A stretch of DNA of 13,983 nt from CBDUQN01 sp965369375 (GCA_965369375.1 CBDUQN010000081.1:1-13983); one strand, 5' to 3'. Counted from the first letter of the stretch, positions 1 through 7,305 are shown. The notes: generated by a model not told the origin, from the sequence alone. Translations and numbers: made by a program.

Positions 1-128
1 ACCTCGGTAAACGAGAGCAGGTCGGAAGAGAACCGGCTCTTTCTCGATATCTGATTGAGGCCCCGCATCTAATAATCATTGAAACGGATAATATTCGAGC
101 TGATGTACTTATCATTGCACAGTATATC
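1..128. other. Left-edge intergenic stretch, no recognised gene
   Basis: This stretch lies beyond the 3' end of the leftmost minus-strand gene. No gene, hairpin-plus-T-run terminator or repeat could be recognised. A minus-strand frame opening with ATG at 115-113 stays open to the window edge (about 38 codons), but it has no Shine-Dalgarno site and a low-complexity start unlike a known family. A plus-strand frame from base 1 ends at TGA 52-54 and could be the last codons of a gene entering from the left. Neither can be supported further. Confidence 0.3.
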
Positions 129-1079
129 TTATTTTATTCCAAGTCGGTATTTTTCATAAACGACTTCCGGAATATTTCCCTTGCACACAACAAATTCGAG
201 CATTCCCGGCTGCAGGCTCGGTCTCGTCACAATAAACGTAATAACCTCTCTTATGACGGGAGTCCTGCCGATCTTAACGGCGATATTAACAAAACTGTTC
301 CCATAGCGCTCCGGACGGCCGGGATGGCCGGCGCGAAAATGCCGGGCCGGCCTGTTTGCATTGACGAGGACATAATTGAGGCCAAGACGCTCGAGATACC
401 TCTTCACCATTCCATACGAATGGATGACGTTGGCGGTGTATATGTCTTTCACCTTTCGCAGACGCGTCACGTAATAGTGCGCCACTTTCGGATGGAGCAA
501 CGACACGCCGAAGATGCCCGAATGTCCCTCCTGCAGAATCTGCGCGTACGAATACTTGTTGGGCGTGGAAATGTACATCAGGCCATCGGATTTGAGAACA
601 CGAGCCGACTCGCTCACCACGTCCCGGGCCGAGCCGGCATGCTCGAGAACGTCACTGAGAATAATGATATCAAATGATTCATCAGGGAAGGGAAGCTCCT
701 CTCCCCTTCCAACGCATGCATTGAGTACAACACCGGCTTCTGCTGCCCGCGCCTTCGTCATATCCATGAGCAGGGGATGCGTGTAATTGGGTTCCATGGC
801 ATAGACGCGCGCGTTCATTTTGGCGAACGCGACGGAAATACCGCCCGTTCCACAACCGATATCCAATACTCTCATCCCTTCGAGATCCGCGGGCAGGCCG
901 AGAACGGAAGCGATGTATTCACCCCTTCTCACGGCGTCCAGATTGTAACGCTTGTGCTGCCCGTACAGTGCGTGGTCGGGTGAGGGCAACAGCTCCTCGA
1001 GCAACTCTTCAAACGTCCCGGCTTTCCTCATTCCACTATCCCTCGAATCTTGCTTTTTCTGTCCGGGCAACGGCATCAT
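129..1079 (-). CDS. Class I SAM-dependent methyltransferase (UbiG/Methyltransf_11-like)
   Basis: Predicted 316-residue cytosolic methyltransferase transferring the methyl group of S-adenosylmethionine to an unknown acceptor. The Rossmann SAM-binding signature VLDIGCGTGG sits near residues 70-79. It is followed by the acidic end of strand beta-2 (AMEPN), by SDVLEHAG, and by the ARVLKSDGLMYISTPN segment typical of UbiG/UbiE-like enzymes. The roughly 130-residue C-terminal part is not recognised and probably carries substrate specificity. It is the last gene of the leftward directon, six bases after the deacetylase-family gene. The start is uncertain: the ATG at 1079 has a weak ribosome site, whereas the ATG at 1031 (residue 17) has GAGGG eight bases upstream and would still include the whole catalytic fold. 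The substrate cannot be inferred; lipid, quinone and small-molecule acceptors are all possible. Confidence 0.85.
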   Translation of the reverse strand: MMPLPGQKKQDSRDSGMRKAGTFEELLEELLPSPDHALYGQHKRYNLDAVRRGEYIASVLGLPADLEGMRVLDIGCGTGGISVAFAKMNARVYAMEPNYTHPLLMDMTKARAAEAGVVLNACVGRGEELPFPDESFDIIILSDVLEHAGSARDVVSESARVLKSDGLMYISTPNKYSYAQILQEGHSGIFGVSLLHPKVAHYYVTRLRKVKDIYTANVIHSYGMVKRYLERLGLNYVLVNANRPARHFRAGHPGRPERYGNSFVNIAVKIGRTPVIREVITFIVTRPSLQPGMLEFVVCKGNIPEVVYEKYRLGIK

Positions 1080-1085
1080 CTGATG

Positions 1086-2018
1086 CTATACGAGTGACGC
1101 CAGGTGCGTCGTGACGGATTCGGCGAGCGCCTCGAGATCGTACCCGCCTTCGAGAAAAGATACGAGGTTGCCCCCGCAGTGGCGATCGGCGGCCGACCCG
1201 AGAAGTTCGGTCATCCGGCCAAAGGCCCCGGTGGTCAGCAACGCGCCGGAGAGAGGATCATCTACGTGAGCGTCGAAACCCGCCGAAATCAGTATAAACT
1301 GAGGCTTGAATTCGTCTATCGCGGGAATAATCCGTTCGTCGAACGCCCGCAGGTACACCTCATCGTCCGCGCCGGCGCTCATCGGGATGTTGAGCGTGAA
1401 TCCCACTCCGCCACCCACGCCAATCATGTCGGATTGGCCGGTGCCGGGGTAGTGCGGGTATTGATGCAGGCTGATGTAAAATACTTTATTGTCTTCGAGG
1501 AAAATCCGCTCCGTGCCGTTTCCATGATGCACGTCCCAATCGACGATCGCTACTCGTTCGAGTCCGTGCTCTTCGATTAGATCGGCCGCCGCGACGGCGA
1601 TATTGTTGAATATGCAAAATCCCATCGCGCGCGCCCGCTCGGCATGATGCCCGGGTGGTCTCACGGCGCAAAATGCCGCGGAGAGCTCCCCGGATAGAAC
1701 CATTCTCACCGCCTGAACGCCGGCACCGGCGGCAAGGACCGCCGCCTGCGGAGAGGCCGGTGTCGCCACCGTATCGCCCATGTCGAGGATGACCGCCTCT
1801 TCGATTTCGAGTGAGAGAATGGCCGAAACGTAATCCTTATCGTGAACCCGTTCGATCCATTCAGCCTCGGCGGGCTCCGCTTCTATGAAATCGAGAGATT
1901 TCGAAACTGGACTCTCTTTCACTGCTCTCAATATGGCTTTGAGCCGCTCGGGACTCTCTACATGAGGGTACCCCTCGAGATGCTCCACAAACAAATCGTG
2001 ATGGAAATAGCCCACCAT
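1086..2018 (-). CDS. Histone deacetylase-family (AcuC/class II-type) deacetylase
   Basis: Zinc-dependent deacetylase of the arginase/deacetylase fold, 310 residues, the usual size of bacterial single-domain members. The hallmarks are all visible: the N-terminal HxxxxxP-SPERL region, the RPPGHHAE histidine pair (H124, H125), the zinc ligands D162 and H164 in DWDVHHGNGT, the third ligand D249 in SAGFDAH, and the transition-state tyrosine Y293 in LEGGYD. The enzyme should therefore be active. Known relatives act on acetyl-lysine proteins (AcuC deacetylates acetyl-CoA synthetase in Bacillus), on acetylpolyamines, or on other amides; the substrate here is not evident. The start ATG overlaps the pcm stop by one base (TAATG), with AGGAG eight bases upstream (2027-2031), so translation is probably coupled to pcm. 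Confidence 0.93.
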   Translation of the reverse strand: MVGYFHHDLFVEHLEGYPHVESPERLKAILRAVKESPVSKSLDFIEAEPAEAEWIERVHDKDYVSAILSLEIEEAVILDMGDTVATPASPQAAVLAAGAGVQAVRMVLSGELSAAFCAVRPPGHHAERARAMGFCIFNNIAVAAADLIEEHGLERVAIVDWDVHHGNGTERIFLEDNKVFYISLHQYPHYPGTGQSDMIGVGGGVGFTLNIPMSAGADDEVYLRAFDERIIPAIDEFKPQFILISAGFDAHVDDPLSGALLTTGAFGRMTELLGSAADRHCGGNLVSFLEGGYDLEALAESVTTHLASLV

Positions 2019-2674
2019 TACATATTCTCCTGAATCTTGCCGACCATAGGCACAAACCGGACACCGATGAGCTTTTTCTTATCGATACCGTCATCCACTC
2101 GCACGATTTTATAGAGGTACTGCTCGAACCTGCCTACCGGGATGATCATTCTACCCTCCACGGTGAGCTGGAGGGCGAGCGTCTCCGGCATACTTTCGGG
2201 CGCCGCCGTCACCATAATCGCATCAAAGGGGGCCTCTTCCGGCCATCCGAGGGACCCATCCCCGACACGAAACGCTATGTTTTCATACTGCAGCGCTTTG
2301 AGCTTCTCCTGCGCCGCCAGCGAGAGCTCCTCTACACATTCGATCGTGCAGACCTCACGGGCGAGTTCCGCGAGCACGGCGGTCTGGTAACCACTCCCCG
2401 TTCCCACTTCGAGAACACGGTCATTCGGACCGATATCCAGAATCGCCGTCATGTAGGCAACGATGTACGGCTGCGAGATCGTCTGCCCGCATCCGATCGA
2501 GAGCGGCCCGTCGCAGAAAGCGAGTCTCTCGTCCTCTTTTCTGATAAAGATCTCCCGGGGAACGGTGCGCATGGCTTCGAGAACACGCTCGTTCTTCACT
2601 CCGCGGCGGGATATCTGCGAGGCGACCATCTCCTCTCTGTTTTTTCTCATCTCGTCTTCACGGCCGGCTGTCAC
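2018..2674 (-). CDS. pcm: Protein-L-isoaspartate O-methyltransferase
   Basis: Repairs damaged proteins by methylating L-isoaspartyl residues with S-adenosylmethionine. At 218 residues it has normal family length. Family landmarks are the N-terminal helix region (MVASQISRRGVKNERVLEAM), VPRE at about residues 38-41, the substrate-site motif GQTISQPYIVAYMT, the SAM motif VLEVGTGSGYQTAVLAEL, and the post-II region FDAIMVTAAPESMP followed by GRMIIPVG. I chose the GTG at 2674 because it overlaps the upstream stop in a GTGA arrangement and has a strong GGGAGGT six bases upstream; the internal ATG at 2650 has only a weak site. It sits between an AlaX-type editing gene and a deacetylase gene, which suggests co-expressed protein quality control. 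Confidence 0.95.
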   Translation of the reverse strand: MTAGREDEMRKNREEMVASQISRRGVKNERVLEAMRTVPREIFIRKEDERLAFCDGPLSIGCGQTISQPYIVAYMTAILDIGPNDRVLEVGTGSGYQTAVLAELAREVCTIECVEELSLAAQEKLKALQYENIAFRVGDGSLGWPEEAPFDAIMVTAAPESMPETLALQLTVEGRMIIPVGRFEQYLYKIVRVDDGIDKKKLIGVRFVPMVGKIQENM

Positions 2675-3912
2675 TCGAGGACCTCCCTGATATCTTTCTC
2701 GGCTCTATCGAGGGCCTCATCGATCCTGCCCCCATCCCCTCCACCACCCTGCGCGAAGTCCCTGCCACCGCCGCCGCGGGCACCCATAACGGGAGCGGAT
2801 GCTTTCATGATCGCTCCCATATCGAGTGAAACGTCGGGCGAGCATGAAAAGATCAATCCCGGTTTCGGAGCCCGCACACCGAACAGAACAACCTTTCCGC
2901 CTTCGTCCTTTATTTTAAGCGCCATATCCCGAAGCGCACCGGTATCCGACTCGTCGAATACCTTCCTCACGAGATCGACGCCCGCGATCGAAACTCCCTG
3001 ACTGGTGAGTTCGGCGGCCCTGAAACCGGCGAGCTCAGACTTGAGCTCTTCGCTCTCTTTTCTCAAGGTCCTGTTCTCCGCTGAAAGCTTCTCGATAATC
3101 TTGCCGAGCTCCCTCCAGTCGGCGCTGAAACTCAGGGCGATTCCATCGAGCGTTTGCTTCCTCTCTCCATAATCACGCAACGCCCTGCCGCCGCAAATAA
3201 ACTCGATGCGGCAGTTGCCCTTAACCCTCTCGAGCCCCAGGATTTTCACGATACCGATCTCGCCGGTAGATCTCGTGTGCGTTCCGCAGCACGTGGAGTT
3301 ATCGATACCGGCGATCTCGACGATGCGCACCTGTTTCACTCCCTCAGGAAGCCTGGAACGCATTTCGCCGGCGGCGGGTTTTTCCTCACCACTCTGTATC
3401 CTCTCATACTCTTCTTTCCCGACAATCCGATCCGCCACCGGAACATTGCGCCAGATCAACTCGTTGACGTGCGATTCGATCTCTTTCATCGCCGCCTGCG
3501 AAGGAACATCACCCGCGAGGTCGATCGTGCAGGTCCGCTCCCCGAGATGGAATCCGACCGTCCGAAGCCCAATCTCCCGCAGGAAAACCCTCGAGAGCAG
3601 ATGCTGCCCAGAATGCTGCTGCATATGATCGAACCGGCGGCTCCACTCTACATGGCCCTCGACACGGCCGCCCCGTTCGAGCTCACCGTCTATGACATGC
3701 CTCACACCGCGTTCGTCCTCGGCGACTTCGATGATACTTCTGCTACCGAGTGTTCCCCGGTCATCCGGCTGCCCGCCGGACTCCGGATAGAAGAAGGTTC
3801 GGTCGAGATAAACGGCGTACGTCTCGTCCTCCAACGGTTCAACCTCCCGCACGACCGCGAAAAAATCGATTGTATAGGCATCAGAGAGGTACCCCCTCTC
3901 ATCGAAGTTCAT
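2671..3912 (-). CDS. AlaX-type alanyl-tRNA editing protein with DHHA1 domain
   Basis: Stand-alone relative of the editing half of alanyl-tRNA synthetase, 413 residues, predicted to hydrolyse mischarged Ser- or Gly-tRNA(Ala) in trans. It lacks the class II synthetase catalytic core. The N-terminal second-additional domain has FYPESGGQPDDRGTL (about 41-55), the zinc motif HxxxH at H100/H104 (QQHSGQHLLS), and C208 and H212 of STCCGTHTRSTGEIG. A charged, probably coiled-coil linker covers about 255-305. The C-terminal DHHA1 domain ends in the glycine-rich GARGGGGRDFAQGGGGDGG, which in AlaRS helps bind the tRNA elbow. The length fits the large (AlaX-L) class. The ATG start lies 37 bases after the CHR transporter gene, and the TGA stop overlaps the pcm start by four bases. 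Confidence 0.92.
   Translation of the reverse strand: MNFDERGYLSDAYTIDFFAVVREVEPLEDETYAVYLDRTFFYPESGGQPDDRGTLGSRSIIEVAEDERGVRHVIDGELERGGRVEGHVEWSRRFDHMQQHSGQHLLSRVFLREIGLRTVGFHLGERTCTIDLAGDVPSQAAMKEIESHVNELIWRNVPVADRIVGKEEYERIQSGEEKPAAGEMRSRLPEGVKQVRIVEIAGIDNSTCCGTHTRSTGEIGIVKILGLERVKGNCRIEFICGGRALRDYGERKQTLDGIALSFSADWRELGKIIEKLSAENRTLRKESEELKSELAGFRAAELTSQGVSIAGVDLVRKVFDESDTGALRDMALKIKDEGGKVVLFGVRAPKPGLIFSCSPDVSLDMGAIMKASAPVMGARGGGGRDFAQGGGGDGGRIDEALDRAEKDIREVLE
2681..2687 (-). promoter_or_regulatory. Shine-Dalgarno site deciding the pcm GTG start
   Basis: Read on the minus strand this is GGGAGGT, six bases before the GTG at 2674-2672. It lies inside the last codons of the upstream alaX-type gene, so pcm translation is probably coupled to it. 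The site supports the non-ATG start over the internal ATG at 2650. Confidence 0.7.
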
Positions 3913-3949
3913 AAAGCGAAGCCTCTTTCCGGATTGATTCCTCTATCGA

Positions 3950-4474
3950 TCAACGGTAGAACCAGTACCCGATTACCGCGGCGATTATAATCGTGAACAC
4001 AGGATGGACCTTGAAATAAAAAACGATTATAAACGCCCCCAGAGCGATAAGGAACGTATGCCACGTGAACACGGACTTGGGAGCGAGGTGAGCAACAACA
4101 ACCATCAATAGCGCGATCACGACGGGCCGTACCCCCCTCACGATACCCTGCACCGCCGGAACATGCCGGTAGCGATAGTAGAGTGTAGCGAAAATAATGA
4201 CCGCCACCGACGAGGGAAGCAAGAGCCCTCCGAGAGCCGCCACAGCTCCGAACGGGCCGCCGGCGCGGAGTCCGATAAAAATCGCCATCTTCGTTGCGAT
4301 CGGCCCGGGAAGGGCGTTACCCATTGCCAGCACATCTATGAATTCTTCCGCGGACATCCATTTGCCGCCGCCCACCACCTCTCGCTCGATCAACGGGATA
4401 AGCGCAGGGCCTCCCCCGAAACCGAAGGTTCCGACTCTGAGAAAAGCGAGAAAGAGGGACCAGTATAGACCCAT
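3950..4474 (-). CDS. CHR-family (chromate transporter) single-domain membrane protein
   Basis: Integral inner-membrane protein of the chromate ion transporter family, 174 residues, which equals one CHR domain. Near the N-terminus it has VGTFGFGGGPALIPLIEREVV (FGFGGGP at 17-23), then W39, and LPGPIATKMA from residue 55; these are the CHR signature elements. Five or six hydrophobic stretches follow. Family members either fuse two such domains or come as two adjacent short genes. Here only one is present: the next gene downstream is alaX-like and the opposite side is the divergent intergenic region. Whether it exports chromate, works as a homodimer, or pairs with a partner encoded elsewhere cannot be told. 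The ribosome site is weak (AAGGCGG). It is the first gene of the leftward directon. Confidence 0.85.
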   Translation of the reverse strand: MGLYWSLFLAFLRVGTFGFGGGPALIPLIEREVVGGGKWMSAEEFIDVLAMGNALPGPIATKMAIFIGLRAGGPFGAVAALGGLLLPSSVAVIIFATLYYRYRHVPAVQGIVRGVRPVVIALLMVVVAHLAPKSVFTWHTFLIALGAFIIVFYFKVHPVFTIIIAAVIGYWFYR

Positions 4475-4671
4475 TTCGACGCCGCCTTTTCAATTCATGC
4501 TATTTCCATTAGCTCCCATCATCGCCACGCGCAGAATTTTAGATGAAACACCAGCAAGTTACAACCGATATTCTGTTTAAGATCGGCCGACGGGACGCTT
4601 TCATAATCGAACCGTTTTCAATCACGCTTCCGATTCATAAATGATTTGACCATGAGGGGTGCGGAGGGTTA
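4475..4671. other. Divergent intergenic region (promoters of both directons expected)
   Basis: These 197 bases separate the leftward CHR gene from the rightward Omp85 gene, and the region is visibly AT-richer than its neighbours. Both transcription units should start here. No convincing sigma70-like pair was found: TTGACC at 4646-4651 is too close to the Omp85 start, and CATAAT at 4602-4607 and CATAAA at 4636-4641 lack good -35 partners. TCGGCCGA at 4583-4590 is a short perfect palindrome of unknown meaning. The Omp85 ribosome site GGAGGG lies at 4663-4668. I see no RNA gene or small ORF here. Confidence 0.45.
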
Positions 4672-6093
4672 ATGTCAGCTTATCCGTTGAAAGGAAGCCC
4701 CTTGTTGAAATACATCCTTCTGCCGATCTGCCTCGTCATTTCATCACTTGTTTCCTCTTTGTCTCCTCCCTGCCTCCAATGCGCCGAATACCGCCACGAA
4801 TCCTCCGCCGCGGGGGATGGCGGATTCGCACAGCAGAAGGATGGCGACTCCGACATCGAAGTGCAGGTAAAAGGACAGCGGATCGAGAACATCATGCTGG
4901 TCGGCAACAGCAACACGGACAGGGAAGTAATATTGATGGCCTTCGGCCTCGAAGATGGCGAGATCATAACCGAGGAGAAACTCGAGAAGGGGAAAGAAAA
5001 GATAGAACGGCTTGCCAGCGTGTCGGCGGTACAGATACGTTTGATGAAGGGAACAGCCGCAAGCAATGTCAGGATATTCATCATCATCAGCGAGGATCGC
5101 ACGAGATCGCTCACACCGTATCTCAGCCGCAGACTCACCAATGACTGGTCCTTCGGTGCGAAGTACATCGAAAACAACTACAAAGGGGACGGGCAGAGAC
5201 TCTACGCGGCGATGCTGTTCGGAGGCGCCACCATCATCGAAGGAAGCTGGACAAAGCCCTTCAGCGTATACATCCCCTATATCGGGGCGAGCTGCCATGC
5301 CCGCTACGCGGATTACAAGTACGTGTATCCGGATTATCAGGAGCTCCTTCTCGATGACAATATCACGCAAATCGAAACGGGCGCTTCGTTCCTCTTCAAT
5401 GCCCTCGATTTCCTGCTCTACTATATAACGCCCGGCATCGACTGGGTGGATGTCGCCGATAGCATGCTCGTGGGACAGGGAACACATCACATACCGCCCG
5501 CCCCAAGGGGAACGTTCACCACCTTCGAATTCGGCATGGTGCTCAACACGCTCGACAGGGAATGGTACCCGACGAGGGGTATTAAATTCGTTGCCGCGAG
5601 AAAGGACTGGGGCCTGTTCCTCAGTGACTCGGACAAGAAACATTTCAAGTACTGGGGCGAGCTCCTGACCTTCTTCAAATGGGGAAAAACGATCAATTCG
5701 TTCTTGTTGAGAGGTGTCGACAACCGTGGGGGCACTCCGATCTGGCTGATCGAGCACCTCGGCGGCGAGGGTACGATAAGGGGGCTCGAATACGGGGTGC
5801 TCTCGGGTGATAACAGCTTGTTCACCAGCATCGAAGTCCGTTACCCCCTGAACTTCAGAGATATGTCGGATCTTGGAAATCCCATAGTCCTCGTCGATTT
5901 TCACGCATTTGTCGATTCGGGCGCCTGCTGGCGAGATCACAGCGAAGACGAGCTCAGCTTCGATAACTTCTACACCGGATTCGGCTGCGGGCTCAATATC
6001 ATTCCCTGGAGGAACGGACTCCTCAAAATCGACTATGCCTGGAGCCGTGAAACAAACGGAATGTGGCGGATAAACGCGGGATTGAAATTTTAA
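4672..6093 (+). CDS. Omp85/BamA-superfamily outer-membrane protein with one POTRA domain
   Basis: Predicted outer-membrane beta-barrel of the Omp85 (surface antigen D15) superfamily, 473 residues. A signal peptide with a hydrophobic core at about 13-31 probably ends after A38 (CLQCA-E). Residues about 63-142 form a single POTRA-like domain, with IENIMLVGNSNTD, ITEEKLEKGKEKIERL and a closing beta-strand. The remainder (about 145-473) has alternating aromatic/polar strands and the family features NTLDREWYPTRG, IEHLGGEGTIRGLE, and a final strand INAGLKF ending in phenylalanine, as expected of a beta-signal. It is shorter than BamA or TamA (one POTRA rather than three to five), so a specialised translocator or surface-protein role is more likely than general barrel assembly. 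The ATG has GGAGGG three bases upstream. It is first in the rightward directon. Confidence 0.87.
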   Translation: MSAYPLKGSPLLKYILLPICLVISSLVSSLSPPCLQCAEYRHESSAAGDGGFAQQKDGDSDIEVQVKGQRIENIMLVGNSNTDREVILMAFGLEDGEIITEEKLEKGKEKIERLASVSAVQIRLMKGTAASNVRIFIIISEDRTRSLTPYLSRRLTNDWSFGAKYIENNYKGDGQRLYAAMLFGGATIIEGSWTKPFSVYIPYIGASCHARYADYKYVYPDYQELLLDDNITQIETGASFLFNALDFLLYYITPGIDWVDVADSMLVGQGTHHIPPAPRGTFTTFEFGMVLNTLDREWYPTRGIKFVAARKDWGLFLSDSDKKHFKYWGELLTFFKWGKTINSFLLRGVDNRGGTPIWLIEHLGGEGTIRGLEYGVLSGDNSLFTSIEVRYPLNFRDMSDLGNPIVLVDFHAFVDSGACWRDHSEDELSFDNFYTGFGCGLNIIPWRNGLLKIDYAWSRETNGMWRINAGLKF

Positions 6094-6138
6094 GTCCCGT
6101 GATGTCTCTCATTAGCTGATAATCCGGGAGGCAAGATA

Positions 6139-6582
6139 ATGAAGGCGAAAGCCGTAACAATTTTCATCCTTCTCCTCGTTGCAATTACGTTTGCATGCAC
6201 CAAAACCAAGGAAACCGCCGAGCAAACGGACCCGGCATCAAAAGACCAACCGGCAACCACGCAGAGCATCACCATTGAAGAAACCAGAAAAATGCTCGAC
6301 AAATCCGATGTCGTTATCATCGACGTTCGCAAGGCGGGCGGCTGGATGAAAAGTGATTCAAAGATCGAGGGGGCCGTACGAGAGGATCCCACACTCGTCG
6401 ATTCATGGTATGATAAGTATCCGAAAGAGAAAACGATTATTCTCTACTGCTCTTGAAAGAACGAAGCAACGAGCGCCCGTGTGGCGCGCGAGCTGGCCGA
6501 AAAGGGATACCGTAACGTCTATGCACTCAAGGGTGGATGGAAGGAATGGGCCGGGGCAGGTTACCCGACGGAGAAAAAATAA
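6139..6582 (+). CDS. Exported rhodanese, probable selenoprotein (TGA = Sec at residue 106)
   Basis: Single-domain rhodanese of 147 residues if the in-frame TGA at 6454-6456 is read as selenocysteine; read as a stop, it ends at residue 105. A hydrophobic N-terminal segment (7-19) runs to C20 in ITFAC, a degenerate lipobox, followed by a polar linker to about 43, so the protein is probably a periplasmic lipoprotein. The rhodanese fold follows: IIDVR at 60-64, IEGAVRE at 77-82, and the core strand TIILYC ending at C104. Then S105 and Sec106 begin the active loop (Sec-KNEATSARVA). After the TGA the frame keeps typical rhodanese sequence: an ARELAEKG helix, VYALKGGWKEWAGAGYP and a TAA stop. Sec106 falls where the catalytic cysteine sits in the CxC-loop rhodaneses I know (YCSCPNEA-type). 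GGGAGG (6126-6131) lies seven bases before the ATG. A nonsense-mutated pseudogene is the alternative, made unlikely by the hairpin and the intact downstream frame. Confidence 0.85.
6465..6494 (+). promoter_or_regulatory. Putative bacterial SECIS element in the rhodanese gene
   Basis: In the mRNA, 6473-6477 (GCGCC) pairs perfectly with 6483-6487 (GGCGC) around a five-base loop CGUGU. The stem extends through an A/G mismatch to two further pairs (6470-6471 with 6489-6490) and, past a small internal loop, to three more (6465-6467 with 6492-6494). The loop begins 21 bases after the TGA and has G as its second base. Both features match the published bacterial SECIS model (G in the first two loop positions; loop about 16-37 bases from the UGA). 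The single bulged U of the E. coli fdhF element is not present. The pairing was worked out by hand, without energy calculation. Confidence 0.72.
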
Positions 6583-6597
6583 CACCGTTGCGATTCA

Positions 6598-7305
6598 ATG
6601 AAAATACTCTATATCTATTCCCACCCGGACGATGAATCGTTCGGACCTGCGCCTGCTATCTCGAAACAGCGGCGGCAGGGTCACGAGGTATACCTCCTGA
6701 CCCTGACAAAGGGCGGAATGACAAAATACCGCAAAACGCTCGGATACTCCGTCAAGGAGATGTGTGAGGTGCGGTTCAGGGAGATGAAAGATGTCGCGCA
6801 AACACTCCACCTCAACGGGATGACCGTCCTCGACTTCCCGGACAGCGGACTGAGCGGAATGGATCCGAGAGAGCTCGAGAAATCGATCACCGAAGAAATC
6901 GAGCGAATCAGGCCGGCAATTCTAGTTACGTTTCCGGCTCACGGGATCAGCATTCACCCCGATCACATCACGACGCATTCGGTCGTAAAAAGGGTCTTCG
7001 TTTCATTGAGGGAACAGTCGAATTATCTGAAACGCCTCGCGTTTCACACCATTACGCAAGCAGACATAGAACGTATCGGCCGTCCGGAAATAAAAGGCTC
7101 CCGGGCGGAGGATATCGACTGTGTTTTCGAGGTGGAAGACGTGGATGTCGAGCATGCGCAGCAGGCGCTCGACTGCTACACGACATACCGGGAAGCGATC
7201 GAGAAATCGGGCATAAAGCATTTTATCAGAAGGAATATGGTTTTCGAACTCTTTCAGGAGCATCACGATCCGCCGCTTGCGGATCTCACAGATGCTCTTG
7301 CATGA
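6598..7305 (+). CDS. PIG-L/LmbE-family deacetylase, BshB2-like
   Basis: Zinc-dependent N-acetylglucosaminyl-type deacetylase, 235 residues, cytosolic. The metal and catalytic motif HPDDESFG (H9, D11, D12) is at the N-terminus, and the third ligand lies in TFPAHGISIHPDHITTH (H120, H123). The HPDDESFG start, TLTKGG (35-40), VLDFPDSGL and the ITFPxHGxxxHPDH block resemble BshB2, which deacetylates GlcNAc-malate in bacillithiol synthesis, and MshB of mycothiol. This is suggestive only, because the family also deacetylates many other sugars and amides. The ATG lies 15 bases after the rhodanese stop and has no clear Shine-Dalgarno sequence, so translation may depend on ribosomes finishing the upstream gene, which would need passage of its TGA. 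The stop is an ordinary TGA. Confidence 0.88.
   Translation: MKILYIYSHPDDESFGPAPAISKQRRQGHEVYLLTLTKGGMTKYRKTLGYSVKEMCEVRFREMKDVAQTLHLNGMTVLDFPDSGLSGMDPRELEKSITEEIERIRPAILVTFPAHGISIHPDHITTHSVVKRVFVSLREQSNYLKRLAFHTITQADIERIGRPEIKGSRAEDIDCVFEVEDVDVEHAQQALDCYTTYREAIEKSGIKHFIRRNMVFELFQEHHDPPLADLTDALA

Noticed and set aside
3..677. Long plus-strand open frame from the window edge running antisense through the methyltransferase.
   Set aside because: Most of it mirrors the codons of the minus-strand gene, and its translation resembles no family. The first 42 codons are open by chance.
4646..4674. TTGACC as a -35 element for the Omp85 promoter.
   Set aside because: Its -10 partner would fall on the start codon, leaving no leader or ribosome site.
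4744..5940. 398-residue minus-strand open frame inside the Omp85 gene.
   Set aside because: It is an antisense shadow. The plus-strand translation has a signal peptide, POTRA and barrel features, while the antisense one has no recognisable domain.
6095..6129. TCCCG (6095-6099) can pair with CGGGA (6125-6129), covering the rhodanese ribosome site, as a possible expression switch.
   Set aside because: Only five pairs close a 25-base loop; this is too weak to support without folding or comparative evidence.
6454..6456. Simple nonsense mutation making the rhodanese a pseudogene.
   Set aside because: The downstream frame is free of other damage, the TGA sits exactly at the catalytic position, and a SECIS-like hairpin follows at the expected distance. 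It remains the main alternative until selenium genes are confirmed.
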